Source of the DNA: Campylobacter peloridis LMG 23910 | Lineage (GTDB): Bacteria; Campylobacterota; Campylobacteria; Campylobacterales; Campylobacteraceae | Direction: 5' to 3' | Assembly (NCBI RefSeq): GCF_000816785.1 | Contig: NZ_CP007766.1 | Span: 496,001-560,000, forward strand | Length of the DNA stretch: 64,000 nucleotides | Shown: positions 31,051 to 40,042 of the stretch, one piece after another | Layout: each line of letters opens with the position of its first letter | Numbering within the stretch: the stretch's first letter is position 1 | Program-made: the position numbers and the translations under genes | Notes under the pieces: generated by a model | What the model saw: only the letters and a program-made list of their open reading frames with translations | What the model was told of the DNA's origin: nothing | Databases searched by the model: none

Positions 31051-32901
31051 ATGAAACTAAGTAAAATTGTATGCACGGCTTTGCTTGCTAATCTTATTAT
31101 GCTTCCTAGTGCTTCTTTGGCAGTTGGCGGGGCAAGTGGAGCTAGGGTTGATTGGCAGGTGCAAGGACAAATTGGTGCTATAAAGGTAAATCCTTATGGC
31201 TTAGCACCTTTAACAGCGGTAATCTTAGATGGTGGTTATAAACTTGATGATGTAGAAGTAACTATAATGCCAAAACCAAACGGCCAAGAAATAAAATATA
31301 AAGTTGATAAGAATAAACTTAAAAACTATGGAGGAATTCCTATTTTTGGTTTATATCCTTCTTATTTAAACACTATCAAAGTAAGTTATACTAAGAGTTT
31401 TTTTGGTAAAAGTCAAAAAGTGCAAAATGAAATTTATAAAATCGCAACATCAGGAGTTAGCATAATGCCAAGTGGCAATACCCTTCAAAGAGGTGTGCCG
31501 TTTGAAAAAATAGAAGTTATAAAGGTAGATAAAGAATTTAAAGATAGATTGTATTTGATAAACAATACCCCTGGAAAATTTACAGGAACTAGTTCTAAAG
31601 CTATATGGAATAATCCAAGCGGAGGTGCTTTAGAATGGGATGAGAGTTCTAATGCTGTGATTATAGATACTAAGGGCGAAATTCGTTGGTATTTGGATTC
31701 TGATAAATTAATGGATTTTGATAATATTTACAATCGTGGTATTATGATGGGGTTTAGGCAAAATACAGATGGAGCGTTGAGTTTTGGTTTTGGGCAAAGA
31801 TATGTAAAATATGATTTAATGGGAAGGAAGATTTTTAATAGGCTTTTACCTTCTTCTTATATTGATTTTTCTCATTCTATGGATGAAATGCCAAATGGAA
31901 ATTATCTTTTAAGAGTTGCATTGGCTAATGTCAAACGCCCTGATAATAAAAATGTTCGTTCAGTGCGAGATGTGATTATAGAAGTAGATAAAAATGGCAA
32001 TGTAGTCGATGAGTGGAGACTTTTTGAAATTTTAGATCCATATAGAGCTAATGTAATAAAAGTTTTAGATCAAGGAGCTGTGTGTCTAAATATAGATGTC
32101 TCTAAAGCAGGGCATACTTTAAGTGATGAAGAACTTGCCAAAATGGATACAAGCGATATGTTTGGAGATATTGCAGGGACTGGAGTAGGGCGTAATTGGG
32201 CTCATGTAAATAGTGTAGATTATGATCCAAGTGATGATAGCATTATCATTTCAAGTAGACACCAAAGTGCCATTGTAAAAATAGGACGCGACAAAAAAAT
32301 AAAATGGATATTAGGAGCACATAAAGGTTGGAATGCTAAATATAAAAATTTTCTTTTACAGCCTATAGATAAAAATGGAAAAAAAATTATTTGTGATGAT
32401 GAGTATAGCAAGTGTCCAGGCTATAAAAACAAAGATGGTGGTTTTGATTTTACATGGACACAGCATACTGCATTTAGAATAGATGAAAAATCAAATAAAC
32501 GCTATGTATATCTTAGTGTTTTTGATAATGGCGATGCAAGAGGCTTAACTCAACCTCCTTTTGCTACTATGAAATACTCAAGAGCAGTGGTGTATAAAAT
32601 AGATCAGCAAAATAAAACTATAGAGCAAATTTGGGAGTATGGAAAACAAAGAGCAAATGAATGGTTTTCTCCTATCACTTCTTTAGCAGAATTTCATAAA
32701 GATAAAAATTCATTACTTGTTTTTAGTGCAAGTGCTGGAATGAGTTTTGATTTAAGTAAAGGAATAGCCATTGGTGAGCCAAAACCTGAAATCGATGAAT
32801 TTAAATGGGGAGCAAAAGAACCTTCAGTTCAAATTCGTATGTTTGGAACGAGTTCTTCGTATCAGGCTATGCCTATTGATTTGAATAAAGCTTTTAATTA
32901 A
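31051..32901 (+). CDS. Periplasmic arylsulfate sulfotransferase (AssT/AstA)
   Basis: PAPS-independent enzyme that moves sulfate between phenolic compounds. The 616 residues have a signal peptide (about 1-24) and a beta-propeller body. Residues matching the E. coli AssT active site are visible: H275 (FSHSMDE), H385 (WAHVNSVDY), R403 (SSRHQS) and H472 (TQHTAF); the 18-residue spacing of the middle pair equals that of AssT His356/Arg374. C448 and C455 would form the conserved disulfide, explaining the dsbA gene just upstream. C. jejuni strains carry a homologue, astA, often broken; this copy is intact. Confidence 0.92.
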   Translation: MKLSKIVCTALLANLIMLPSASLAVGGASGARVDWQVQGQIGAIKVNPYGLAPLTAVILDGGYKLDDVEVTIMPKPNGQEIKYKVDKNKLKNYGGIPIFGLYPSYLNTIKVSYTKSFFGKSQKVQNEIYKIATSGVSIMPSGNTLQRGVPFEKIEVIKVDKEFKDRLYLINNTPGKFTGTSSKAIWNNPSGGALEWDESSNAVIIDTKGEIRWYLDSDKLMDFDNIYNRGIMMGFRQNTDGALSFGFGQRYVKYDLMGRKIFNRLLPSSYIDFSHSMDEMPNGNYLLRVALANVKRPDNKNVRSVRDVIIEVDKNGNVVDEWRLFEILDPYRANVIKVLDQGAVCLNIDVSKAGHTLSDEELAKMDTSDMFGDIAGTGVGRNWAHVNSVDYDPSDDSIIISSRHQSAIVKIGRDKKIKWILGAHKGWNAKYKNFLLQPIDKNGKKIICDDEYSKCPGYKNKDGGFDFTWTQHTAFRIDEKSNKRYVYLSVFDNGDARGLTQPPFATMKYSRAVVYKIDQQNKTIEQIWEYGKQRANEWFSPITSLAEFHKDKNSLLVFSASAGMSFDLSKGIAIGEPKPEIDEFKWGAKEPSVQIRMFGTSSSYQAMPIDLNKAFN

Positions 32902-32924
32902 AAAAGGGCTTTAAGCCCTTTTTT
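32901..32924. terminator. Bidirectional intrinsic terminator between the sulfotransferase gene and dcuB
   Basis: Perfect stem built on GGGCT/AGCCC with TTA loop, extended by A-run on one side and T-run on the other (about 32901-32924). It ends both convergent transcripts; only 21 bases separate the two stop codons. Confidence 0.9.
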
Positions 32925-34317
32925 ATAAATATCCTGCACCTAATGCTAAAAAATAACCTGCTATACAAGAAACGATAACCCCTATTAATCCTGGAGCTAT
33001 GAAGCTGTGGTTGATAACAAATTTACCAATTTTTGTGGTTCCTGATCTGTCAAATTGTATAGTAGCAAGATCGCTTGGATAGGTTGGTAAAATGTAATAT
33101 CCATAGCAAGCTGCTGCAAAAGCGATGATAATACCTGGTTCAACGCCAATTCCTAATGCAAGTGGCACAAACGCTGCAATCGCTGCTGCTTGAGAATTAA
33201 CAAATTTAGAGATAAGCAAAAGCATAACCGCATAAGTCCAAGGGTGTTCTTTAACCACATCACCTAATGCTGCCTTCATCATAGGAGTATGCACTGCAAA
33301 CATAGTATCTGCCATCCATGAAATTCCAAAAACAGCCACTAAAGCTATCATACCAGATTTAAAAATTTCATTTTTAGCAATTTTGCTTGTATCAAGTTTT
33401 GTAAAGATAATTAAAGCTGAACCTGCTAAGAGCATGAACATTTGTATGGTTGCCACCATATTCATAGGTTTAGTAACACCTTTAGAGGTAAATTGAGGTC
33501 TAAGTTCTGGAAAAGCTCCTAAAATCGCAACAATAGCAATAGCACCTAAGAATATCCACATTGCAACCCATTGTATAGTTGGTAGTTTTTCGCCCAATAA
33601 AGTTTTACTATCGCCATAGATGTATTCTTTTTGTTCTGGATCTTTAAGTCTTGCTTGAAATTCTTCATCTTTATCAAGATCCTTTCCTCTAAACCAAGAA
33701 AAAATTCCTATAGCTAAAACTCCTATCAAGGTAGAAGGTATGGTGATAGCAAGCAAATCTACATAGCCATCAAAGCCTGCTAAAGGGTGTTTATTGATTT
33801 CTGGATTTAAAAGTAGAGCGGTTAAACTAACAACTGCAACTGAAACAGGACTTGCAATAATTCCAAGTTGGCTTGATATACTTGAAGCAGCCATTGGTCT
33901 TTCTGGACGAATTCCGTTTTTAATAGCTATATCATAAATAATAGGCATCATAGTATAAACAACATGGCCTGTTCCACAAAGTATGGTTAAAAAACAAGTT
34001 ACAAATGGAGCTAAAATAGTTAAGAATTTAGGATTTTTTCTTAAAACTTTTTCTGCAATTTGCAACATCACATCCAAACCACCGCTAGCTTGTAAAGTAG
34101 CACTTGCAATAACAACAGCTAAAATCGTAAGCATAACATCAATAGAAGGCTTTCCAGGTGCAACTGCAAAACCAAAACTTAAAACCAATAAACCTATACC
34201 GCCTAATAAACCTAAGGCGATACCTCCTTTTTTTGCCCCATAAAAAAGACAAATGAGAACTACGGCTAGTTGGATACTAAATTGAGTCCCTTCGCTAAGG
34301 CTTGTTAGTATTTCCAT
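32923..34317 (-). CDS. dcuB: Anaerobic C4-dicarboxylate transporter DcuB
   Basis: Inner-membrane fumarate/succinate antiporter that supplies fumarate respiration. The 464 residues match DcuB rather than Dcu[56 protein letters not shown], and [20 protein letters not shown]. About 12 spans are predicted. It is monocistronic, with its own extended -10 (TGCTATACT, 34347-34355) and a strong AAAGGAGAG site. Confidence 0.95.
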   Translation of the reverse strand: MEILTSLSEGTQFSIQLAVVLICLFYGAKKGGIALGLLGGIGLLVLSFGFAVAPGKPSIDVMLTILAVVIASATLQASGGLDVMLQIAEKVLRKNPKFLTILAPFVTCFLTILCGTGHVVYTMMPIIYDIAIKNGIRPERPMAASSISSQLGIIASPVSVAVVSLTALLLNPEINKHPLAGFDGYVDLLAITIPSTLIGVLAIGIFSWFRGKDLDKDEEFQARLKDPEQKEYIYGDSKTLLGEKLPTIQWVAMWIFLGAIAIVAILGAFPELRPQFTSKGVTKPMNMVATIQMFMLLAGSALIIFTKLDTSKIAKNEIFKSGMIALVAVFGISWMADTMFAVHTPMMKAALGDVVKEHPWTYAVMLLLISKFVNSQAAAIAAFVPLALGIGVEPGIIIAFAAACYGYYILPTYPSDLATIQFDRSGTTKIGKFVINHSFIAPGLIGVIVSCIAGYFLALGAGYL

Positions 34318-34346
34318 ACTCTCTCCTTTGTTTTAAAATATGCGAG

Positions 34347-34440
34347 AGTATAGCATAATTTTTATCATAAATTAAATAAAAAGATAAAAATTTTAAATGA
34401 TTATTTACCAATATTTTGAATTTATTTATCAAAATATTGG
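34347..34440 (-). promoter_or_regulatory. dcuB promoter and upstream 12-bp inverted repeat
   Basis: The extended -10 TGCTATACT (hexamer 34347-34352 on the minus strand) lies about 30 nt before dcuB. Some 56 bp further upstream is a perfect inverted repeat, CCAATATTTTGA (34408-34419) and its complement (34429-34440), with a 9-base loop. It lies just after the pepD stop and lacks a T-run, so it may be an operator for dcuB or a weak end hairpin for pepD. Confidence 0.5.
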
Positions 34441-34451
34441 AATTTTAAGAA

Positions 34452-35720
34452 TTATTGATAATCTTTTAGGATATTAAAAAGAATTTTGCTTATTTTTTCA
34501 ATTGAGGCTATTTCACATTTTTCATCTGTGGAGTGAGGACTATATATATTTGGTCCTATAGAGCAACATTCTAAAGGTTGTTTTTCACTAATGATACCGC
34601 ATTCTAAACCAGCATGAATAGTATAAAGTTTAGCTTTTTCATCTTCTTTTTTAAAATAATTTAAAATTTCTTCTCCAAATTTAGTGTCTTTATTTGCCCA
34701 AGGTGGATAAAAATTTGCACTAGAAGTTTGACAATTTTGCATTTTAAAATAAGTCAGTGTTTCAAATTCGATATTTTGAAGTTCTTTTAAATCATTTGAT
34801 CTTGCAAAGAGTTCAAAATAAAATTTTCCATCTTTTTCATAAGCTAATGAAAGATTGATACTTGTTTGGACTAAATTTAAGTGATGATTGAAAGTTCTAA
34901 CACCTTGTGCAAATGCATTTATGAGATTTAAAATTATATTTGAATTTTTATAATAACTTCTTTTGATTTTTCCTAAGGATTTGATTTTAAAATTATCATT
35001 TTCTTTTGGAGGATTTTTAAAAAAAGCTATGATTTTAGCATGTTTTGGTATAGAATTGATTCTTTCACCGCCATTAAACTCGCAAATTTCACCATGGTTT
35101 TGGCTAATAAACAACGCAGCTTCTTTGATTGAATTTTTAATGTTTTTTATGATGTCTATACCAGAATGACCTCCTTTGAAGCCCACTGCTTGTAATTCAT
35201 AGCATTCTTCTTCTTTTTCATCTAATTCTAAAGCTAAATTAGCAAAAATATCAACTCCACCAGCACACCCTATAACCACTTCATCATCACTTTCATGATC
35301 TAAATTTAAAAGCTTATTTGCAATTAAAGAATGTTGTAAATCATTTGCACCACAAAGTCCAACTTCTTCATTATTAGTAAAAAGACATTCTATGTTTTCA
35401 AATTCTTTCAATGCTTGCATCATTAATGAAACACCAATGCCATTGTCTGCACCTAAACTAGAATTTTTAGCCTTTAAATAACCATTTTCCTCATACATTT
35501 GTATATTTGGAGCTTCTCCCATGCATACCATATCATAATGACTTTGAAGACAGATTTTTGGCTTGCCTTTGTATGCATGGATGTTGCCTGCTTTGTCGAT
35601 TTTAACTTCGCAGTTTTGCTCTTTTGCAAAATCTATAAGAAATTTTTGTAATTGTTCTGTTTGAAAACTACAATGTGGTATTTGAGTAATTTGTTTAAAA
35701 TTTTGTATAATTTCTTGCAT
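34452..35720 (-). CDS. pepD: M20-family aminoacyl-histidine dipeptidase (PepD-like)
   Basis: Cytoplasmic zinc dipeptidase, 422 residues. Metal and catalytic residues of the M20 family are visible: SHYDMV (His-x-Asp), GADNGIG, NEEVGL (catalytic Glu and metal Glu), DHESDDEV and the C-terminal IHAGLECG. E. coli PepD is somewhat longer (485). It likely frees histidine and other residues from dipeptides, useful to an organism that lives on amino acids. The substrate range is inferred. Confidence 0.9.
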   Translation of the reverse strand: MQEIIQNFKQITQIPHCSFQTEQLQKFLIDFAKEQNCEVKIDKAGNIHAYKGKPKICLQSHYDMVCMGEAPNIQMYEENGYLKAKNSSLGADNGIGVSLMMQALKEFENIECLFTNNEEVGLCGANDLQHSLIANKLLNLDHESDDEVVIGCAGGVDIFANLALELDEKEEECYELQAVGFKGGHSGIDIIKNIKNSIKEAALFISQNHGEICEFNGGERINSIPKHAKIIAFFKNPPKENDNFKIKSLGKIKRSYYKNSNIILNLINAFAQGVRTFNHHLNLVQTSINLSLAYEKDGKFYFELFARSNDLKELQNIEFETLTYFKMQNCQTSSANFYPPWANKDTKFGEEILNYFKKEDEKAKLYTIHAGLECGIISEKQPLECCSIGPNIYSPHSTDEKCEIASIEKISKILFNILKDYQ

Positions 35721-35776
35721 TAAAAATCCTTTTTAATATAATTATGGCATATTTTTATCCATTTTTTGAGGTATAA

Positions 35777-36301
35777 ATGAAAATTTCTAAAAAACAAATA
35801 AAAATTATTTCAGAGCTTTTAAAAGATCCTAAAAAATTTCTTATTGCTCTTTTTTTACTTGCTTTTGCTTATATTATAAACTACGATCCAAATTCTTATA
35901 TTCAAAGTAAGGTTGATAAAATCATTGATGGTGATACTATAGAAGTTTTTTTAAATGATGATAAAATTAAAGTAAGATTATTTGGTATAGATGCTCCTGA
36001 AAAAGATCAAGCATATGGAAAATTATCTGCTAAATTTTTAAGCGCAATTATTTTGAATAAAGAAATAACTTTAAATATAAAAGATGAAGATAAATATGGT
36101 AGAATTTTGGCTATTGTTTATTTGAATGATAAAGATATTAATCAAGTTATGGTTAAAAATGGTTTTGCTTGGGCTTATGATCATTATAGTGATTTATATA
36201 TTAATGATCAAAATTATGCACAAAAAAATAAAAAAGGTTTATGGGAAGATGAAAATCCTATAAAACCATATATTTGGCGAAAGCAAATAAGATTACAATA
36301 A
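35777..36301 (+). CDS. Membrane-anchored thermonuclease-family (SNase) nuclease
   Basis: 174 residues: an N-terminal hydrophobic segment (about 21-38) that serves as signal anchor, then a staphylococcal-nuclease domain. Catalytic blocks are KIIDGDTIEV, VRLFGIDAPEKDQ (Arg and Asp/Glu) and KYGRILAIVY (second Arg). It should degrade DNA or RNA at the cell surface or in the periplasm. C. jejuni Cj0979c is the counterpart, likewise next to a dipeptidase gene. A lipoprotein gene follows after 9 nt. Confidence 0.88.
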   Translation: MKISKKQIKIISELLKDPKKFLIALFLLAFAYIINYDPNSYIQSKVDKIIDGDTIEVFLNDDKIKVRLFGIDAPEKDQAYGKLSAKFLSAIILNKEITLNIKDEDKYGRILAIVYLNDKDINQVMVKNGFAWAYDHYSDLYINDQNYAQKNKKGLWEDENPIKPYIWRKQIRLQ

Positions 36302-36310
36302 GGAAAAATT

Positions 36311-36496
36311 GTGTTAAGAAAAATATCTTTTTTAACTTTTTTTATAGTCTTTTTTAGTGGATGTTTTGTAAATGAAAGAGGGGTTTCAAATCGTTTTTAT
36401 GATGATTGTAAAGAATACTACGATGCAAGTGGGACATATCACAAAGAATGTCCAAAAAATTGGATTAATCTACCCTTAACCCCCGATTCCTTTTAA
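36311..36496 (+). CDS. Small lipoprotein
   Basis: 61 residues with a clear lipoprotein signal (hydrophobic 5-15, lipobox FFSGC with Cys at about 18). The mature part is short, charged and contains two further Cys (DDCKEYYD and KECPKNW) that could pair. The start is GTG at 36311 after AAGGAAAA. The C-terminal 21 nt overlap the convergent hot-dog gene. Function unknown; C. jejuni has a similar lipoprotein gene (Cj0978c) at this spot. Confidence 0.75.
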   Translation: MLRKISFLTFFIVFFSGCFVNERGVSNRFYDDCKEYYDASGTYHKECPKNWINLPLTPDSF

Positions 36497-37033
36497 AGCA
36501 GCGTTTAATGCATCTTGTGTTTCATCTTTTGCATTTTCTTGCTGTTGACTTGAAGTGCTGCTAGTTTGGTTTTGTTTTAGTTTGAAAATATGCTCTTCGG
36601 TTGTTACAACTTGAAATGATGCATCAAAAATTTTTATCTCATTTACAAAACCAACTACTTTTACTTCTCTTTTTCTAGAATCATCGCTAAATAAAGCACT
36701 AGCTTCAAGATTTAAAATATCTCCTACTTTTAGTGGAGCATAAAAAAAACTTCTTGAGCCTATTAATACACTAAATTCTTTATTAATAGCTGCTTGTGCT
36801 ATATAATTTGCAGCATTAAACACAAAACCACTATGAACTAAACCTAGCTCATCCACAGCCATTTCATCTGTAGTGATTAATATACCTTTTGCAAAATTTT
36901 TTTCTATATGAGAAATACTTCCTGCTAAAGCATTATTAATATCCGGACAAGTTATAAGTTCTGATTTGATACGATTTAATTCTTCTGGGTCTATTAACTC
37001 TTCTATGTTTATCATGCTAGCACTTCTTGCCAT
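36476..37033 (-). CDS. Hot-dog-fold protein, Cj0977-like (flagellar-regulon virulence factor)
   Basis: 185 residues. The central region (about 35-150) has the thioesterase-like hot-dog pattern (VHSGFVFNAANYIAQAA, KVGDILNLEASALF), and the last 35 residues are a Gln/Ser-rich tail. C. jejuni Cj0977 has this fold; it is co-regulated with flagellar genes and needed for invasion, though it is not a flagellar part. The gene starts 2 nt after cmoB. The assignment rests on sequence pattern and synteny with cmoB. Confidence 0.8.
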   Translation of the reverse strand: MARSASMINIEELIDPEELNRIKSELITCPDINNALAGSISHIEKNFAKGILITTDEMAVDELGLVHSGFVFNAANYIAQAAINKEFSVLIGSRSFFYAPLKVGDILNLEASALFSDDSRKREVKVVGFVNEIKIFDASFQVVTTEEHIFKLKQNQTSSTSSQQQENAKDETQDALNAALKGIGG

Positions 37034-37035
37034 TT

Positions 37036-37911
37036 TTATACCTTTAATTTAACATAAACTCTCTTTGGTGCTGCATAGCCCTCGCAAGTAAAATTAGAAT
37101 CTGTTTTGTCTAAAAATTCATCTAAAGAATAAGAATCTATCCATTCTGTTTTTCTTTGTTCTTGATGATCTGTTTGCTTTGTAGCTATCACTTCAAATTC
37201 ATTAAAGCCAGCTCTATAACACCAATTTCTTAAACCCAATATCGACGGAATGAAAAAAATATTTGGTATTTTTGAATAAGTTTTTTTAGGAATTAAGGCA
37301 ATTTCCCTTTCATCTTCTATATACATGGTGTCTAAAAAAACAATACCATTTTTATTTAAAGATTGTTTAAGTTGTTTTAGCATAGCTAATGGATCGCTAC
37401 GATGATAAATCACTCCAAGACAAAAGATGATATCAAATTTTGTATGATAATTTGGAACATCAGCTACGCCTAAAAGTTCATATTTTATAGAAGTTTTTGC
37501 TAAAGTATTTAGAAGTAAAAATTGTAAAAAATACTTTACAGAAGGATCAAAACCAATGATTTTTAAAGGATTAAATTCAAGCATTTTAAACATATAATAG
37601 CCATTATTACATCCAATATCAGCTACTATTTTATTTTCAATACAGGGCATGTGTTTTTTTAATATATTAAACTTTATAAAGCTTTGCCATTCTGTATCAA
37701 TAAAAAGTTCGTTGATTTTAAAAGGCCCCTTACGCCATGGTTTTAATTCTAAAGCAATTTGTTTAATTTCATCATTTAAATTCTCATCACAAGTGATGTT
37801 AAAACTATCGTTTATATAAAAATTTGATTGTGTTATTTTAGAACTAAGATTTTGAATTTTATGATAAAGTGGATGATTTAAAACTTGTTGCGGTAAAGTG
37901 ATTTTTTGCAT
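37036..37911 (-). CDS. cmoB: tRNA U34 carboxymethyltransferase CmoB
   Basis: Transfers the carboxymethyl group of carboxy-SAM to 5-hydroxyuridine at position 34 of tRNAs, giving cmo5U. The 291 residues show the SAM-binding GCNNGYYM block (about 100-108), LGVIYHRSDPL, and the conserved WRKGPF and TEWID segments. It is separated from flaC by a terminator and leads into the Cj0977-like gene. Confidence 0.94.
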   Translation of the reverse strand: MQKITLPQQVLNHPLYHKIQNLSSKITQSNFYINDSFNITCDENLNDEIKQIALELKPWRKGPFKINELFIDTEWQSFIKFNILKKHMPCIENKIVADIGCNNGYYMFKMLEFNPLKIIGFDPSVKYFLQFLLLNTLAKTSIKYELLGVADVPNYHTKFDIIFCLGVIYHRSDPLAMLKQLKQSLNKNGIVFLDTMYIEDEREIALIPKKTYSKIPNIFFIPSILGLRNWCYRAGFNEFEVIATKQTDHQEQRKTEWIDSYSLDEFLDKTDSNFTCEGYAAPKRVYVKLKV

Positions 37912-37923
37912 TATATTTCCAAA

Positions 37924-37945
37924 AAACTCCCATTATAGGGAGTTT
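37924..37945 (-). terminator. Intrinsic terminator after flaC
   Basis: Stem AAACTCCC/GGGAGTTT (arms 37938-37945 and 37924-37931) with a 6-base loop, followed on the minus strand by a run of T. It lies directly after the flaC stop and before cmoB. Confidence 0.88.
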
Positions 37946-37951
37946 AAAAAG

Positions 37952-38701
37952 TTATTGAAGTAAGCTTGCAAGTTTAGTTTGTAATGCTACATTTGAGTGT
38001 GCATTTGTAAATAAATATGCATTTTCTTTTAAATAATTAGCATTAAAATCATTAATATTTTTAGCTAAATCATTGTTTTGTAAATTACTTTCAGCTTCTT
38101 TTGTGCTAATACTTGTTTGTAAAGATGAATTAATGTTTGAATTAATAGCATTTATACCTGCTCCAATGTCAGCGCGTAAAGAACCAACTTGATCAAGAAA
38201 ACTACGGATTCCATCTTGATTTTCAAGGCTTAAATTTGCTGTGCTTGGTTGGTTTAAATTGATACTCTCAACTCCTGCACCTACTACAAAATCCATACTT
38301 TGAAAAACATTTTTTCCATTAAAAGTCGCATTAGAAAAAGCATCATTGATTGAACTTACAAGTTTAGTTGCTTCTGTATTTAACATGCTTTTTTGTCTAT
38401 CGTTTAAAGCAGCACTATTTGAGCGAACTGAAAGTTCGTTTAGTCTATCTGCTGTTGCTGTAATATTATTTAGTGCAGAATCAGCAATTTGTAAAACTCC
38501 TATAGAATCATAAGCATTTAAAATACCTTGATCGATGGTGCCATATTGACTTCTTAAAGAATCTGCTATAGCTAAATTAGAACCATCCGTTCCATCTATA
38601 GCTCTTATAGCTGCTATATTTTCTAAAGCCTTTTCTTGATTTTTTTGAGCTTGATTTACATAATGATTTTGTTGAGTTGTTCCTATATCGCCTATTTTCA
38701 T
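37952..38701 (-). CDS. flaC: Flagellin-like secreted protein FlaC
   Basis: 249 residues with the conserved flagellin D0/D1 N-terminus (ENIAAIRAIDGTDGSNLAIAD) and C-terminus but no variable D2/D3, the same size as C. jejuni FlaC. In that species FlaC is exported through the flagellum, is not a filament part, and binds host cells and dampens TLR5 signalling. The gene is monocistronic with its own promoter and terminator. Confidence 0.93.
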   Translation of the reverse strand: MKIGDIGTTQQNHYVNQAQKNQEKALENIAAIRAIDGTDGSNLAIADSLRSQYGTIDQGILNAYDSIGVLQIADSALNNITATADRLNELSVRSNSAALNDRQKSMLNTEATKLVSSINDAFSNATFNGKNVFQSMDFVVGAGVESINLNQPSTANLSLENQDGIRSFLDQVGSLRADIGAGINAINSNINSSLQTSISTKEAESNLQNNDLAKNINDFNANYLKENAYLFTNAHSNVALQTKLASLLQ

Positions 38702-38728
38702 CTTTGACTCCTTTTAAAGACTTGTTTT

Positions 38729-38737
38729 ATTATACCA
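38729..38737 (-). promoter_or_regulatory. flaC promoter, extended -10
   Basis: TGGTATAAT reads on the minus strand with the hexamer at 38729-38734, about 27 nt before the flaC ATG and overlapping the stop codon of the upstream gene. The spacing fits sigma-70. I see no CGATAT-type sigma-28 -10 element here. Confidence 0.6.
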
Positions 38738-39203
38738 TTTTTTTTGTTTTAAAATTTAAAAAAAACAAAATTACTTGCGAAAACATAATAATTTTCATTA
38801 CAACTTCACTAGTACCATGAATTTTTACAAATTCTTCAGTTTTAGTTGCTTCTTCTCCTAAGCTTTGTGCATTTAAAACATAAGCTGTGAAGTAGAAAAC
38901 AAAAAGCAAACTTAGTGCCAAAATTATCAAAGAAAGCATAAATTTTGAAAAATTTATTTTAAATCCTAAATCTTTATTTTTAAAAGAAAAGATTTCTATG
39001 ATAACAGAAAGAACACTTACGCCTAATAGTGCATAGCCAAATTGAATAAAAATATTTGTCATTAAAAGTCCGCTTTGAAAATGGCTTAAAACACCTTCTC
39101 CTATAAATTTTTCAGGATAAAATATAGTAGGTGCTAAAAAAGCTCCTATGCTTATTTCTATACCAATTAAACTAGCCAATAAAAACAAATAGATTGCCTT
39201 CAA
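38730..39203 (-). CDS. DUF4149-type integral membrane protein
   Basis: 157 residues with four predicted spans (about 4-25, 48-72, 86-110, 137-153). The pattern, with a Phe/Pro-containing first loop (FLAPTIFYPEKF), fits the DUF4149 family of unknown function. It lies between prmC and flaC, as in C. jejuni (Cj0721c). Confidence 0.7.
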   Translation of the reverse strand: MKAIYLFLLASLIGIEISIGAFLAPTIFYPEKFIGEGVLSHFQSGLLMTNIFIQFGYALLGVSVLSVIIEIFSFKNKDLGFKINFSKFMLSLIILALSLLFVFYFTAYVLNAQSLGEEATKTEEFVKIHGTSEVVMKIIMFSQVILFFLNFKTKKMV

Positions 39204-39238
39204 AATACGCCCCTTTATTTGAAAAAGATAATTATAAT

Positions 39239-40042
39239 TTAATATTTTAAATTATATGCAACAAAAACTCTATCAAAGTTATTATAATCTTTATAAAAAA
39301 AAGCTCTAAAATTGTTTTTTTCTAATATATCTTGTAAAATATCTTTTTGATCATATCCAAATTCACAAGCTAAAATTTTTGTGTTTTTGGCCTTAGCAAA
39401 AAGAATGATTTCATGCAAAATTTCCCATCCATTAACACCTCCAAATAATGCACTATGTGGTTCATTTTTTACCCATTTATCCAAAGGATAATCATTTTTA
39501 ATATAAGGAGGATTAGAAAAAATAAAGTCAAAATTTCCTTGTATGTTTTTAAAATCACAAAGTTTAAAATCAACTAAATTTAATACATTGTGTAATTGCG
39601 CATTTTTTTTGGCAAGTTTTAATGCTTTTGGATTAATATCGCATGCTTGGATATGAATTTGTTTTAATTTAGCTAAGCTTATACTTAAAATTCCACTGCC
39701 AAAACCTATTTCGAGTATATTTTTAAAAGAATTAGTGTTTAAAATTTCTAAACATTTTTCAAGCAATAATTCACTATCAAAACGCGGTATTAAAACTCCT
39801 TTTTCTATAAAAAAATCAAAGCCATAAAATTGTGTTTTTTTAAATAAATACTCAAAAGGCTCACCATTTAAAAACTTATCAACATAATCAAAAAAGATTT
39901 TTTCATTTATCTGAAAATCAGAATTTAAAAAAATCCAAGCTTTATCCTTTTGCAGTATTTCACAAAGTATATAAAGTATATATTGTTTTTGTGTTTGATC
40001 TTTTTTATAAGCTAGCTCTAAAGCCTCTTTGATGGAAATCAT
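39239..40042 (-). CDS. prmC: Release factor glutamine methyltransferase PrmC
   Basis: Methylates the Gln of the GGQ loop of RF1 and RF2. The 267 residues contain the N-terminal helical domain, a SAM-binding EIGFGSGILSISLA block and the catalytic SNPPYIKND. It overlaps the M48 peptidase gene by 4 nt. Confidence 0.95.
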   Translation of the reverse strand: MISIKEALELAYKKDQTQKQYILYILCEILQKDKAWIFLNSDFQINEKIFFDYVDKFLNGEPFEYLFKKTQFYGFDFFIEKGVLIPRFDSELLLEKCLEILNTNSFKNILEIGFGSGILSISLAKLKQIHIQACDINPKALKLAKKNAQLHNVLNLVDFKLCDFKNIQGNFDFIFSNPPYIKNDYPLDKWVKNEPHSALFGGVNGWEILHEIILFAKAKNTKILACEFGYDQKDILQDILEKNNFRAFFYKDYNNFDRVFVAYNLKY

